Assembly: GCF_010686755.1 (NCBI RefSeq)
Contig: NZ_JAAGXA010000005.1
Coordinates: 1 to 64,000, forward strand
Length of the DNA: 64,000 nt
Direction: 5' to 3'
DNA from: Nocardioides zeae
GTDB lineage: Bacteria; Actinomycetota; Actinomycetes; Propionibacteriales; Nocardioidaceae
A program made the translations under genes and the position numbers. Of the stretch, positions 45,539 to 54,143 are shown one piece after another (position 1 is the first letter of the stretch; the number at the start of each line of letters is the position of its first letter). The notes beneath the pieces were generated by a model, which worked only from the letters and a program-made list of their open reading frames with translations, made no database searches and was not told where the DNA came from.

Positions 45539-46417
45539 ATGCCCCAGACCGCTGCCGAGCTGCTCGACCTGCTCGACATCGAGACGATCGACGTCAACCT
45601 CTACCGCGGGCGGCAGCCCGACACGGTGCGCCAGCGCGTCTTCGGCGGCCAGGTCGCCGCGCAGGCGTTCCTCGCCGCCGCCCGCACCGTCGACGCCGAC
45701 CGCTCCGCCCACTCGCTCCACGCCTACTTCCTGCGGCCCGGCGACTCGCGGGTCCCGATCGTGTACGACGTGGAGCGCCTCCGCGACGGGCGCTCGTTCT
45801 CGACGCGACGCGTCGTGGCGCGCCAGCACGGGCGCGACATCTTCTACGTCACGATCAGCTTCCAGGTCGCGGAGGAAGGCTTCGAGCACCAGACGCGGAT
45901 GCCGACGGTGCCGGCGCCCGAGGACGGCATGCGGCTGGTCGACATCATCCGCGGCCAGCGCAACGCGGACGTCAGCGTGTGGGAGCGCGAGTGGTCGGCG
46001 CTCGACGTGCGGTACGTGGGCGTCTCCGGCATGGGGCTCCCCGTCGACGAGGCGAACCCGGCGCGCGCGCAGATCTGGGTGCGCATCGAGGGCGACTTCC
46101 CCGACGACCCGGCGCTGCAGCAGGCGGCGTTCGTCTACGCCAGCGACCTGACGCTGCTGGGTGCGACGCTCGTGCCGCACGGCCTCACCCTCAACTCGGC
46201 GGGCCTCCAGCCGGCGTCGCTCGACCACACGGTCTGGTTCCACCGGGAGTTCCGCGCGGACCGCTGGTGGCTCTACGACCAGGAGTCACCGGCCGCCGGC
46301 GGAGCCCGCGGGTTCGCGACGGCCGGGATCTACACCGAGGACGGCGGACGGGTGGCCAGCGTCGCCCAGGAGGGCCTCATCCGCCGGGTCGAGGGCCCCA
46401 ACCCGAACGCCATCTGA
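45539..46417 (+). CDS. tesB: Acyl-CoA thioesterase II
   Basis: 292 aa double-hotdog enzyme that cleaves acyl-CoA to free fatty acid and CoA. First hotdog: RQRVFGGQVAAQAFLAAART and LHAYFLRPGD; second: SLDHTVWFHREFRADRW, then GFATAGIYTEDG and SVAQEGLIR, covering the Asp-Thr-Gln catalytic set of TesB. Typical length. It faces the htdX-fabG4 fatty-acid genes across repeat cluster 3. Confidence 0.94.
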   Translation: MPQTAAELLDLLDIETIDVNLYRGRQPDTVRQRVFGGQVAAQAFLAAARTVDADRSAHSLHAYFLRPGDSRVPIVYDVERLRDGRSFSTRRVVARQHGRDIFYVTISFQVAEEGFEHQTRMPTVPAPEDGMRLVDIIRGQRNADVSVWEREWSALDVRYVGVSGMGLPVDEANPARAQIWVRIEGDFPDDPALQQAAFVYASDLTLLGATLVPHGLTLNSAGLQPASLDHTVWFHREFRADRWWLYDQESPAAGGARGFATAGIYTEDGGRVASVAQEGLIRRVEGPNPNAI

Positions 46418-46430
46418 GGCGGCCGGCCCG

Positions 46431-46543
46431 GTCGACCCGGTCGACCCGGCCGGAGCGGCCGAGGCGGGGAAGGAAAACGAGGACCGGGCCCGGCCAGATG
46501 CAGGAAAACGCGGACCCCTCGTGGACTCCGGTCCGCGTTTTCC
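46431..46543. repeat. Repeat cluster 3: GAAAACGCGGACC element plus GTCGACCCG repeats
   Basis: Two 9-bp GTCGACCCG units (46431-46448) precede two direct copies of the element (46467-46485, variant GGAAAACGAGGACC; 46502-46515) and one inverted copy (46529-46543). The cluster fills the 140-bp gap between tesB (+) and the dehydratase gene (-). Architecture is as in cluster 2: two direct, then one inverted. Confidence 0.82.
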
Positions 46544-46558
46544 TGATCCGAGGCGGCG

Positions 46559-47449
46559 TCAGAGCGCGTGCGTGCGCCCCAGCAGGTGCACGGCGCCGTT
46601 GCGGGGGTTCGTGAGCGAGAAGGCCCAGCCGTCCTGCTCCGCGCGCGACCCGAAGGCCACCGTCCCCGGCAGGAGGACGGGCTTGCGGAAGGAGACGTCG
46701 ACCCGCACGGCGTCCGGGAGGCGGTTCTCCAGCTGCGCGATGCAGCGCGCCTTGGTCCACATGCCGTGGGCGATCTGCCGGGGGAAGCCGAGCGCCTTGG
46801 CCGTCCACGGGTAGAGGTGGATGGGGTTGTGGTCGCCCGAGACCGCGGCGTACCGCCGCCCGAGGTCGGAGGCCAGCCGCCAGCGCGTGCCGGTCGGGGC
46901 CACCTCCTCGAAGGGCGTGCCGAAGGGGGCGTCGCGGTCCCCGCGACCGCGACGGAGGTAGACGGACGTGCTCTCCCAGACCAGCTCGCCGCCGACGCGC
47001 GCACTCGTGCGGAAGTCGAGGAGGGTGCCCTTCGGGTGCGGGCGGGGCGAGCCCACCTCGGTGCGGACCGCCACCTCCTCACCGATCCCGACGGGCCGGT
47101 GCGAGGAGATCGAGTTCTCCAGGTGCACGGTGCCGATCGCCGGGTAGGGGAAGCCGGGGTCGCTCATGATGGCCATGTGCAGCGGGAACGCGAGCATGTG
47201 CGGGTAGGGGAGCGGCACCGTGTCCTTGACGGGGAAGCCGCACACCTCGGCGTACGCCCGCACCGCGTCCCGCTCGATCCGCACGGGCGGCCGCTCGTAG
47301 GCCAGCCCCTCCGGGTCGCCGCCCGTCTTCCGGACGCCGGGGAGCTGGTTGAGGACGGGCACGGCGGGGAGCGCGGCCCGCGCGAGCACGGTCAGCCCAC
47401 CGCCGGTCGACGTCAGCGTCTTGGCGGTCGGGGTCGCTGCGGCGGCCAT
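46559..47449 (-). CDS. htdX: MaoC-like 3-hydroxyacyl dehydratase, HtdX type
   Basis: 296 aa double-hotdog protein. Hydratase motif: YAAVSGDHNPIHLYPWTAKA with catalytic Asp/His, followed by RQIAHGMWTKAR. The N-terminal hotdog is degenerate, as in mycobacterial HtdX (Rv0241c). Dehydrates 3-hydroxyacyl-CoA or -ACP. Immediately after fabG4 on the same strand, and fabG4 is divergent from the thiolase, exactly the order Rv0241c-Rv0242c / Rv0243. Confidence 0.9.
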   Translation of the reverse strand: MAAAATPTAKTLTSTGGGLTVLARAALPAVPVLNQLPGVRKTGGDPEGLAYERPPVRIERDAVRAYAEVCGFPVKDTVPLPYPHMLAFPLHMAIMSDPGFPYPAIGTVHLENSISSHRPVGIGEEVAVRTEVGSPRPHPKGTLLDFRTSARVGGELVWESTSVYLRRGRGDRDAPFGTPFEEVAPTGTRWRLASDLGRRYAAVSGDHNPIHLYPWTAKALGFPRQIAHGMWTKARCIAQLENRLPDAVRVDVSFRKPVLLPGTVAFGSRAEQDGWAFSLTNPRNGAVHLLGRTHAL

Positions 47450-47453
47450 CGCC

Positions 47454-48791
47454 TCAGGCCCCCAGCATCATCTGGCCGCACACCCGCACGACGTTGCCGT
47501 TGACCGCGGTGGACCCGGGGGAGGCGAACCAGGAGATCGTCTCCGCGACGTCGACGGGCAGACCGCCCTGCGCCATCGCGTTGAGCCGCTGGCCCACCTC
47601 GCGCGTCGCGAACGGCACGGCCGCCGTCATCTGCGTGATGATGAAGCCCGGCGCCACGGCGTTGATGGTGATGCCGTCGGTCAGCTCGGGGGCCAGGGCC
47701 TCGACGAGCCCGATGACGCCGGCCTTCGAGGCCGCGTAGTTCGTCTGGCCCACGTTGCCCGCGATGCCCGCGATGGAGGCCACCCCGATCACGCGACCGT
47801 TGGGGCGGATGGCCTTCTGCTCGAGCAGCTCGGCGGTGATGCGCTCGGGGGCCGCGACGTTGACCGCGATGACGGAGTCCCAGCGGTCCTCCTTCATGTT
47901 GGCCAGCTTCTTGTCGCGGGTGATGCCGGCGTTGTGCACCACGATGTCGACGCCGCCGTGCTTGGCCAGCACGTGCTGCGCGATCCGCTGCGGCGCGTCC
48001 TTCGCCGTGATGTCGAGGGCGATGTGGTCGCCGTCGAGCTCCTTGACCAGCGCGACGAGGTCGGAGGCGGCCTGCGGCACGTCGACACCGACGACGGTCG
48101 CGCCGTCGCGGTGCAGCACGCGGGCGATCTGCTCGCCGATGCCGCGGCTGGCGCCGGTGACGAGGGCGACCTTGCCCGCGAGGGGCTTGGCCAGGTCGGC
48201 CACCGGCTCGGCCTCGGTCGTGCCGGTGGCGCCGATCCGCACCACCTGGCCGGAGACGTACGCCGACTTGGGGGAGAGGAGGAACGCCAGCGTCGAGTCG
48301 ACGGCGTTCTCGGCACCGGGCGCGACGTAGACCAGCTGCACGGTGCTGCCGCGGCCGACCTCCTTGCCGAGCGAGCGGGTGAAGCCCTCGAGGGCGCGCT
48401 GCGCGATCCGCTCGTCGGTCGACGTGGTGTCCGCGGGCGTCGTGCCGAGCACGACGATGCGGCCCGACGCCTTGAGGCTCCGCAGCACGGGGGTGAAGAA
48501 GTCGCGCAGGGCGCGCAGGTCCTCGGGGGTGGTGAGGCCGGTGGCGTCGAAGAGCAGGCCCTTGTACGACGCGCCCTCCTCCGCGAGGGACGCCGACGTG
48601 ATCCCGAGGGCGTCGAGGGTCTCGGGCAGGTGCTCGACGAGCCGGCCGCGTCCGCCGACGAGCACGGTGCCGTCGACGAGGGGCGCACCCTCGACGTACC
48701 GGTCGAGCGCCACCGGGCTGGGCAGGCCGAGGTTCTTGACGAGGATCTTGCCGACGGGGCTCGCGACGAAGCTCTGGTAGCGATCGGTCAT
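47454..48791 (-). CDS. fabG4: High-molecular-weight 3-oxoacyl-(acyl-carrier-protein/CoA) reductase FabG4
   Basis: 445 aa, about twice the size of ordinary FabG. The N-terminal about 200 residues are a flavodoxin-like Rossmann domain (VDGTVLVGGRGRLVEHLPE); the C-terminal SDR domain has VTGASRGIGEQIARVL, NAGITRD and the Ser-Tyr-Lys set in SIAGIAGNVGQTNYAASKAG. Reduces 3-oxoacyl groups with NADH in family members. ATG 48791 follows GGAGGA by about 9 nt; longer in-frame starts are rejected. Operon with htdX. Confidence 0.95.
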   Translation of the reverse strand: MTDRYQSFVASPVGKILVKNLGLPSPVALDRYVEGAPLVDGTVLVGGRGRLVEHLPETLDALGITSASLAEEGASYKGLLFDATGLTTPEDLRALRDFFTPVLRSLKASGRIVVLGTTPADTTSTDERIAQRALEGFTRSLGKEVGRGSTVQLVYVAPGAENAVDSTLAFLLSPKSAYVSGQVVRIGATGTTEAEPVADLAKPLAGKVALVTGASRGIGEQIARVLHRDGATVVGVDVPQAASDLVALVKELDGDHIALDITAKDAPQRIAQHVLAKHGGVDIVVHNAGITRDKKLANMKEDRWDSVIAVNVAAPERITAELLEQKAIRPNGRVIGVASIAGIAGNVGQTNYAASKAGVIGLVEALAPELTDGITINAVAPGFIITQMTAAVPFATREVGQRLNAMAQGGLPVDVAETISWFASPGSTAVNGNVVRVCGQMMLGA

Positions 48792-48850
48792 GGTGGGACG
48801 TCCTCCAGGTGCGCAGGATCGGGCGACGGTGGATGATGGTGCGAGCACCA

Positions 48851-48879
48851 CACTACTCATCAGTAAGTAACGGGTAGTG
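48851..48879. promoter_or_regulatory. Nested palindrome in the fabG4 / fadA2 divergent region
   Basis: CACTAC (48851-48856) and GTAGTG (48874-48879) flank an inner near-palindrome TACTCATCAGTA (48854-48865) and AGTAAC (48866-48871). The AT-rich, symmetrical block lies in the only promoter gap between the two transcripts. It looks like a TetR- or FadR-class operator; a candidate binder is the TetR protein at 50337-51050. Confidence 0.5.
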
Positions 48880-48984
48880 TAACTCCGTGTCCACTTTTCG
48901 TGACGTGGCCCTCAGCCGGTTCCGTCGCGGCTGGGGCATCGCCAGGATAGGCACCGATTTCCCAACGATCAGGAGCACACCGAC

Positions 48985-50268
48985 ATGCAGGCACAGACCC
49001 GCCGTGTCGCCGTCATCGGCGGCAACCGCATCCCGTTCGCCCGGTCGAACACCGTCTACTCCGATGCCTCCAACCAGGAGATGCTGACCGCCGCGCTCGA
49101 CGGTCTCGCCGAGCGCTTCGGCCTCGTCGGCGAGCAGGTCGGCGAGGTCGTGGCGGGCGCCGTGCTCAAGCACTCACGCGACTTCAACCTGGCGCGCGAG
49201 TCGGTGCTCGGGTCCAAGCTCGCGCCCACGACGCCCGCGACGGACCTGCAGCAGGCGTGCGGCACCGGTCTCCAGGCCGTCATCTACGTCGCGAACAAGA
49301 TCGCGCTCGGCCAGATCGACGTCGGCATCGCCGGTGGGTCGGACACGACGTCCGACGCCCCGATCGCCCTCGGCGAGAACCTGCGCAAGATCCTCCTCGA
49401 GGCCAACCGCGCGAAGGACCTCAAGGGCCGCCTCGCCGCGTTCGCCAAGATCCGTCCGGGCGACATCATCCCCACCATCCCGCAGAACGGCGAGCCCCGC
49501 ACCGGGCTGTCGATGGGGGAGCACCAGGCGCTGACCGCCATCGAGTGGCAGGTCTCCCGCGAGGCGCAGGACGAGCTGGCGGCGGCGTCCCACCAGCACC
49601 TGGGCGCGTCGTACGACGAGGGGTGGCAGGACGACCTCGTCTCGCCGTTCCGCGGCGTCGAGCGCGACACGAACCTCCGCCCCGACTCGACGGCCGAGAA
49701 GCTCGCCAAGCTCAAGCCGGTGTTCGGCAAGGGCGAGGCGGCGACGATGACGGCGGGCAACTCGACGCCGCTCACCGACGGCGCGTCGGTGGTGCTCCTG
49801 GCCTCCGAGGAGTGGGCCGAGGCGCACGGCCTCCCCGTGCTGGCCTACCTCACGGCCTACGAGACGGCGGCCGTGGACTACGTGCACGGCGGCGAGGGCC
49901 TGCTGATGGCGCCCGCCTACGCGATGCCCCGGATGCTGAAGCGCGAGGGCCACACGCTGCAGGACTTCGACTTCTACGAGATCCACGAGGCGTTCGCCTC
50001 CCAGGTGCTCTCCACCCTGGCGGCGTGGGAGGACCCGGTCTTCTGCAAGGAGCGCCTCGGCCTCGACGCACCGCTCGGGGCGATCGACCGCGCGAAGCTC
50101 AACGTGAAGGGGTCCTCGCTCGGCGCCGGGCACCCGTTCGCCGCCACGGGCGGACGGATCGTCGCCAACGCGGCGAAGCTGCTGGCCGAGAAGGGCTCGG
50201 GCAAGGCCGTCATCTCCGTGTGTGCGGCCGGTGGCCAGGGCGTGACCGCGATCCTCGAGCGCCCCTGA
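48985..50268 (+). CDS. fadA2: Acetyl-CoA acyltransferase (thiolase), FadA2/FadI type
   Basis: 427 aa. Cleaves or forms 3-oxoacyl-CoA. Nucleophile Cys in DLQQACGTGLQAV, catalytic His in YEIHEAFA and GAGHPFAATGG, second Cys in SVCAAGGQG. Divergent from fabG4-htdX; together they can run hydration, reduction and thiolysis steps of fatty-acyl metabolism. Matches mycobacterial Rv0243. Confidence 0.95.
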   Translation: MQAQTRRVAVIGGNRIPFARSNTVYSDASNQEMLTAALDGLAERFGLVGEQVGEVVAGAVLKHSRDFNLARESVLGSKLAPTTPATDLQQACGTGLQAVIYVANKIALGQIDVGIAGGSDTTSDAPIALGENLRKILLEANRAKDLKGRLAAFAKIRPGDIIPTIPQNGEPRTGLSMGEHQALTAIEWQVSREAQDELAAASHQHLGASYDEGWQDDLVSPFRGVERDTNLRPDSTAEKLAKLKPVFGKGEAATMTAGNSTPLTDGASVVLLASEEWAEAHGLPVLAYLTAYETAAVDYVHGGEGLLMAPAYAMPRMLKREGHTLQDFDFYEIHEAFASQVLSTLAAWEDPVFCKERLGLDAPLGAIDRAKLNVKGSSLGAGHPFAATGGRIVANAAKLLAEKGSGKAVISVCAAGGQGVTAILERP

Positions 50269-50282
50269 CCTGACCCGCACGG

Positions 50283-50315
50283 CCCCGTGGTGCTGCACCC
50301 CGCAGCACCACGGGG
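50283..50315. terminator. Hairpin between fadA2 and tetR
   Basis: 14-bp perfect stem (CCCCGTGGTGCTGC, 50283-50296 with 50302-50315), loop ACCCC, between two convergent genes 15 and 22 bp away. Confidence 0.75.
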
Positions 50316-50336
50316 TCGTACGGCGCGCGCGAGCGC

Positions 50337-51050
50337 TCAGGAAGCCGTGGCCGCCAGGGCGAGGGCCGAGGTCACCATGTGGCTGCGGACCTGCTCGGTG
50401 GTGATCGAGGAGACGACCGGGATGCCCGGCGCGGCCTCCTTGACGAGGATGCCGACCCGCGCGAGCTGTAGCGCGCCCAGGCCGCTGGCGTAGAGCGTGT
50501 TGGACAGCAGGATCGGGTCCTCCACCGCGAAGTCGCCCGCACGGACGCCGTCCTCGAGCACGGCGCTGAGCACGGCGAGGCACCCCGAGATGCCGCGGCC
50601 CAGCCGCAGCAGCGCGCTCTCACTGATCTCGTCGAGCAGCTCGGTGCCCGTGCGGCGCATGAGCGTCTGGGCGCAGTCGACGAACGCCGGGTGGGTCATG
50701 CCGTAGTCCACGAACGCTGAGACGACTGCCTCGAGCCGCTCGGCGGACGCCTCCCGCGACGCGGCACCCGCGGCGAGGGCGTCGCGCAGCTCGTCGAGGT
50801 AGCCGACGAGCGTGAGGGCGAAGAGCTCCTCCTTGCCCGTGAAGTGCCGGTAGACGATCGCGCGGTTGATGCCGACGGCGCGCGCGATGTCCTCGATCTG
50901 GGCGTCGCGGACGCCCCGCTCGTCGAAGAGGCGCCGCGTGGCGTCGAGGATCTCCCGCTCCCGCTGCCGCCGGCGGGAGGCCGCGGCCGAGCGACGTCCG
51001 TCGCGCGGCGCGGCGCCCGCGGGCGCGGCGGTGTCCCTGGGCTCGCTCAT
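50337..51050 (-). CDS. TetR-family transcriptional regulator
   Basis: 237 aa. The N-terminal helix-turn-helix domain is clear: REILDATRRLFDERGVRDAQ, then IEDIARAVGINRAIVYRHF. The ligand domain (about 100-230) has no recognised specificity. A palindromic GTGCAAC-type operator lies 13 bp before its ATG, suggesting self-control and perhaps control of the divergent glycosylase. Adjacent to the fatty-acid cluster, so a fatty acyl-CoA ligand is plausible. A longer open frame upstream is not used: the N-terminal tail before the HTH is already complete. Confidence 0.92.
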   Translation of the reverse strand: MSEPRDTAAPAGAAPRDGRRSAAASRRRQREREILDATRRLFDERGVRDAQIEDIARAVGINRAIVYRHFTGKEELFALTLVGYLDELRDALAAGAASREASAERLEAVVSAFVDYGMTHPAFVDCAQTLMRRTGTELLDEISESALLRLGRGISGCLAVLSAVLEDGVRAGDFAVEDPILLSNTLYASGLGALQLARVGILVKEAAPGIPVVSSITTEQVRSHMVTSALALAATAS

Positions 51051-51062
51051 GGGGGAAGCGTA

Positions 51063-51092
51063 GTGCAACGTGCAGTTGCACGTCCGTTGCAC
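51063..51092. promoter_or_regulatory. Probable TetR operator with three half-sites
   Basis: GTGCAAC (51063-51069) and GTTGCAC (51075-51081) are an exact inverted repeat around GTGCA, and a third GTTGCAC follows at 51086-51092. It is placed 13 bp upstream of the tetR ATG, in the divergent promoter. Confidence 0.7.
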
Positions 51093-51162
51093 ACGAGTCG
51101 CAGGACCGTCAGGGTGGACGTCGGCAGGACACGGCACGAGTCGGGAGCGGGAGGTGGCGGTC

Positions 51163-52092
51163 GTGGAGCATCGGACGCGTCGCTGGCGGCCGGACTGGCC
51201 GTGCCCGGTCGGCGGCGTGCTCGTGCAGCAGCGGCACGGGGGTCGCGACCCCTCGTACGCCGTGACTCCCGACGGGGCCCACTGGCGCGCCTTCCGCACG
51301 CCGCAGGGCCTGGGCACGCTCCGTGTCCGCGCGCTGGCCGCGGGGGAGGTCGAGCTGGAGTCGTGGGGCGAGGGGGCCGACTGGCTGCTCGACGCGGCTC
51401 CCGGCCTCCTCGGCGCGGACGACGACGTCGCGGGCTTCGAGCCCCGGCACCCGCTCGTCGCGGACGTGTGGCGACGGAACCCGTCGTGGCGGTTCTCCCG
51501 CAGCGGGCTCGTGCTCGACGCGCTCGTGCCCGCCGTCTTCGAGCAGAAGGTCACCGGTCAGGAGGCGTTCGGGGCGTGGGGCCGGTTGCTGCGGCGCCAC
51601 GGTGAGCCCGCGCCGGGCCCGGACCTCCCGACCGCTCCTCGTCTCCAGGTCGCGCCGTCGGCGGCGACCCTCGCCCGGATCCCGTCGTGGGAGTGGCTCC
51701 AGCTGCCCGTGGACCACGCCCGCTCGCGCACCGCGGTCCAGGTGGCCCGGGTGGCCGCGGGCCTGGAGCGGACCGTCTCCCGCCCGCCCCGCGAGGCGGA
51801 GCCGTTGCTCCGCTCGGTGCCGGGCGTCGGGGTGTGGACCGCCGCGGAGACCCTGCGCCGGGCGTGGGGGGACCCCGACGCCGTGAGCTTCGGTGACTAC
51901 CACGTCGCCAAGGACGTCGGCTGGGCGCTGACCGGCACGCCGGTGGACGACGCCGGCCTGGCCGAGCTCCTCGAGCCCTTCCGGCCGCACCGCGGGCGGG
52001 TCGTCGAGCTGCTCGCCCGTGCCGGCCTCGGTCGACCTCGACGGGGTGCGCGGATGGCCCCGCGCCGTCACCTCCCCGGGTCGCGGCGATGA
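51163..52092 (+). CDS. HhH-GPD family DNA glycosylase (AlkA/3-methyladenine-type)
   Basis: 309 aa. The HhH-GPD motif is VPGVGVWTAAETLRRAW with the catalytic Asp in VSFGDYHVAKDVGW, and the DNA-contact segment FEQKVTGQEAFGAW. Removes damaged bases, possibly alkylated purines. GTG 51163 with GGGAGG 8 nt upstream is favoured over GTG 51154 and over a far upstream ATG that lies inside the operator. Divergent from tetR. Confidence 0.86.
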   Translation: MEHRTRRWRPDWPCPVGGVLVQQRHGGRDPSYAVTPDGAHWRAFRTPQGLGTLRVRALAAGEVELESWGEGADWLLDAAPGLLGADDDVAGFEPRHPLVADVWRRNPSWRFSRSGLVLDALVPAVFEQKVTGQEAFGAWGRLLRRHGEPAPGPDLPTAPRLQVAPSAATLARIPSWEWLQLPVDHARSRTAVQVARVAAGLERTVSRPPREAEPLLRSVPGVGVWTAAETLRRAWGDPDAVSFGDYHVAKDVGWALTGTPVDDAGLAELLEPFRPHRGRVVELLARAGLGRPRRGARMAPRRHLPGSRR

Positions 52093-52210
52093 GGGTGGAC
52101 AGCGCCCTGGCCAGCGACGATGATGCACTGCCACTGGCAGGCGCCACTGGCAGGGAGATCGGTCCGGAGGACTTGCGAACGGCCGCGGGACCCTCCACCC
52201 TGTGATCCGC

Positions 52211-52237
52211 GTAACCCCGGGGTGAACCCCGCGTTAC
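52211..52237 (+). promoter_or_regulatory. 27-bp imperfect palindrome upstream of the mce operon
   Basis: Outer arms GTAAC (52211-52215) and GTTAC (52233-52237) enclose a GGGGT-GA-ACCCC-like centre; most positions match their partner. It lies about 36 bp before the SCP2 gene start and is the best operator candidate for the whole import operon. No KstR-type AAC-GTT consensus was recognised. Confidence 0.5.
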
Positions 52238-52272
52238 CCCCTGTGACCGCTTGAGGGAGTGGAACGGAGCCT

Positions 52273-53286
52273 ATGCATGTGGACGCGTCGCGCCCGGAGC
52301 ACGACGGGATGCATCAGCAGCCCGTCGTGGCGACGGCGGGTGGGCGGATGACGGTGACCGCACCGCCGCCCGCGGACCGGCTCGTCCAGCACGCCGACGA
52401 CGTCCTGGCCGAGGTGGCCGCGACCCACGACGCCGCGCTCGCGGCCTGGGTGAGCGGTCCTGAAGGCCCCGCGCTCCTGGGCCGGCTCACCGACCTCCTC
52501 GTCGAGGGTGCTCGCGGCCGGTCCGCCGTCGCCGACGTGCTCGTGACCTTCGCGCTCCACCGGCAGGGCCAGGTCGTCGACCGGGTCCGGCTCCTCCTCG
52601 ACGCGGACGGCGTCGCGCCGTACGACGGCACCCGGTCCCTGCGCGCGGACGTGCGCTCGGTCGTGGTCCGGTGCACGCCCCTGACCTTCGCGCGGCTCCT
52701 CACCGGACAGCGGTCCGCGGCCCTCGAGCTGCTGGCCGACCGGTTGGCGGTCGAGGGCGACGCGGCCACGGTGCTGGACGCAGGACGCGTGCTGCGCTGC
52801 CCGGCGACCGCCGTCGCGCTGGTCGACCCGGGGGCGCTCGAGCCGCGGGCCGTGGCCCAGGCCCTGCGCGGCGTCTCGACCGCCCACCTGCGCTCCGTGA
52901 TCCGCGGCCCGTTCCGCGACGTGGTGCTCGGCGAGGTGGCCCGGCGGCTGCCCGAGCACGTGCGACCCGGGTCGGCGGCACGGCTGCGGGGCACGGCGGT
53001 GCTGCGCGTCACCGGTCCGTCCGGGGGCGACGCGCCGGACGTCACCGACCGGTTCGTCGTCGCGATGGCCGACGGACGCGTTAGGGTGACGCGGCTCACG
53101 GGGCCGGACGCCCCGCCCGCGACTCGGCGCGACGTCACGCTCACCTGCACGGGGGAGGACCTGCGGCTCGCGACCGGCCACCTCCACCCCGTCACGGCCG
53201 TCCTCCGCGGACGCCTGGCCGTGCGCGGCGACCGAGCCACGGCGCTGCTGCTCAGCACCGCCCTCGACATCCCCCGACCGAGCTGA
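52273..53286 (+). CDS. Protein with two SCP2-like sterol/lipid-carrier domains, first gene of the mce operon
   Basis: 337 aa, soluble, no signal peptide. Two copies of the SCP2 C-terminal pattern are visible: TFARLLTGQRSAALELLADR followed by LAVEGDA (about residues 135-165), and LATGHLHPVTAVLRGRLAVRGD (in part; about 300-330), each G-x6-A-x3-G/D-x-L-x-V-x-GD. SCP2 domains bind sterols or fatty acyl-CoA. Ten bp before the first yrbE gene, so it is the head of the mce operon and could take lipid from the importer in the cytoplasm (inference). Alternative start at ATG 52348. Confidence 0.78.
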   Translation: MHVDASRPEHDGMHQQPVVATAGGRMTVTAPPPADRLVQHADDVLAEVAATHDAALAAWVSGPEGPALLGRLTDLLVEGARGRSAVADVLVTFALHRQGQVVDRVRLLLDADGVAPYDGTRSLRADVRSVVVRCTPLTFARLLTGQRSAALELLADRLAVEGDAATVLDAGRVLRCPATAVALVDPGALEPRAVAQALRGVSTAHLRSVIRGPFRDVVLGEVARRLPEHVRPGSAARLRGTAVLRVTGPSGGDAPDVTDRFVVAMADGRVRVTRLTGPDAPPATRRDVTLTCTGEDLRLATGHLHPVTAVLRGRLAVRGDRATALLLSTALDIPRPS

Positions 53287-53296
53287 GGAGCACGCA

Positions 53297-54130
53297 GTGT
53301 CCGCTTCCACCCGCAGCGTGCCCGGGGTCGCGCTGGTCAGCGACCTGAAGGGTCGCGCGCAGACCGGCATCACCACGACCGGGGCGATGATCATCCTCGC
53401 CGTCGAGGCGACGAGGGCGATCTTCGTCGACATCGTGAAGCGCAAGTTCTCCTGGCAGGAGGCGCTCTTCCAGGCGTGGTTCATGACCAAGGTGTCGCTG
53501 CTGCCCACGATCCTGGTCGCGATCCCGTTCGGCGTGATCGTCTCCGTGCAGATCGGCGGCATCGCCAACCAGATCGGTGCGATCTCGTTCTCCGGAGCGG
53601 TCAACGGCATCGGCGTGCTGCGCCAGGGCGCGCCGCTGGTGACCTCGCTGATGATCGCGGGCGCGGTCGGGTCGGCGCTCTGCTCCGACATCGGCGCGCG
53701 CACGGTGCGCGAGGAGGTGGACGCGCTGCGCGTCATGGGCATCAACCCGGTCAACCGGTTGGTCGCCCCCCGCCTCTTCGCCGCGATCGTCGTCGCCCTC
53801 CTGCTCAACGTCATCGTGGCGGTGACCGCGATCGCGACGGGCTACTTCCTCAACGTCGGCGGCGGCAACGTCAGCTCGGGCACCTACCTGAACTCGTTCA
53901 TCTCGTTCTCCCAGGTGACCGACCTGCTGCTCGCGGAGATGAAGGCGGCGATCTTCGGGTTCATCGCGACGATCGTCGCCGCCCACAAGGGCCTGAACGC
54001 GAAGGGCGGCCCGAAGGGTGTCGCCGACGCGGTCAACCAGGCCGTCGTCCTGAGCTTCATCCTGCTGTCGGTGGTGAACGTCGCCCTCACGCAGGCCTAC
54101 GTGATGCTCGTCCCGCAGCGGATCGCCTGA
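53297..54130 (+). CDS. yrbEA: YrbE/MlaE-family permease, first subunit of the Mce lipid importer
   Basis: 277 aa with about six hydrophobic helices. MlaE domain signatures: LPTILVAIPFGVIVSVQI, then DIGARTVREEVDALRVMGIN and NRLVAPRLFAAIVVALLLN. Forms the membrane channel with YrbEB; ATP is supplied by an MceG/MlaF ATPase normally encoded elsewhere. GTG start at 53297 with GAGGAG upstream. Cytosol-facing loop EEVDALRVMG is the ATPase contact in homologues. Confidence 0.95.
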   Translation: MSASTRSVPGVALVSDLKGRAQTGITTTGAMIILAVEATRAIFVDIVKRKFSWQEALFQAWFMTKVSLLPTILVAIPFGVIVSVQIGGIANQIGAISFSGAVNGIGVLRQGAPLVTSLMIAGAVGSALCSDIGARTVREEVDALRVMGINPVNRLVAPRLFAAIVVALLLNVIVAVTAIATGYFLNVGGGNVSSGTYLNSFISFSQVTDLLLAEMKAAIFGFIATIVAAHKGLNAKGGPKGVADAVNQAVVLSFILLSVVNVALTQAYVMLVPQRIA

Positions 54131-54143
54131 GAGGAGGAGAGAC

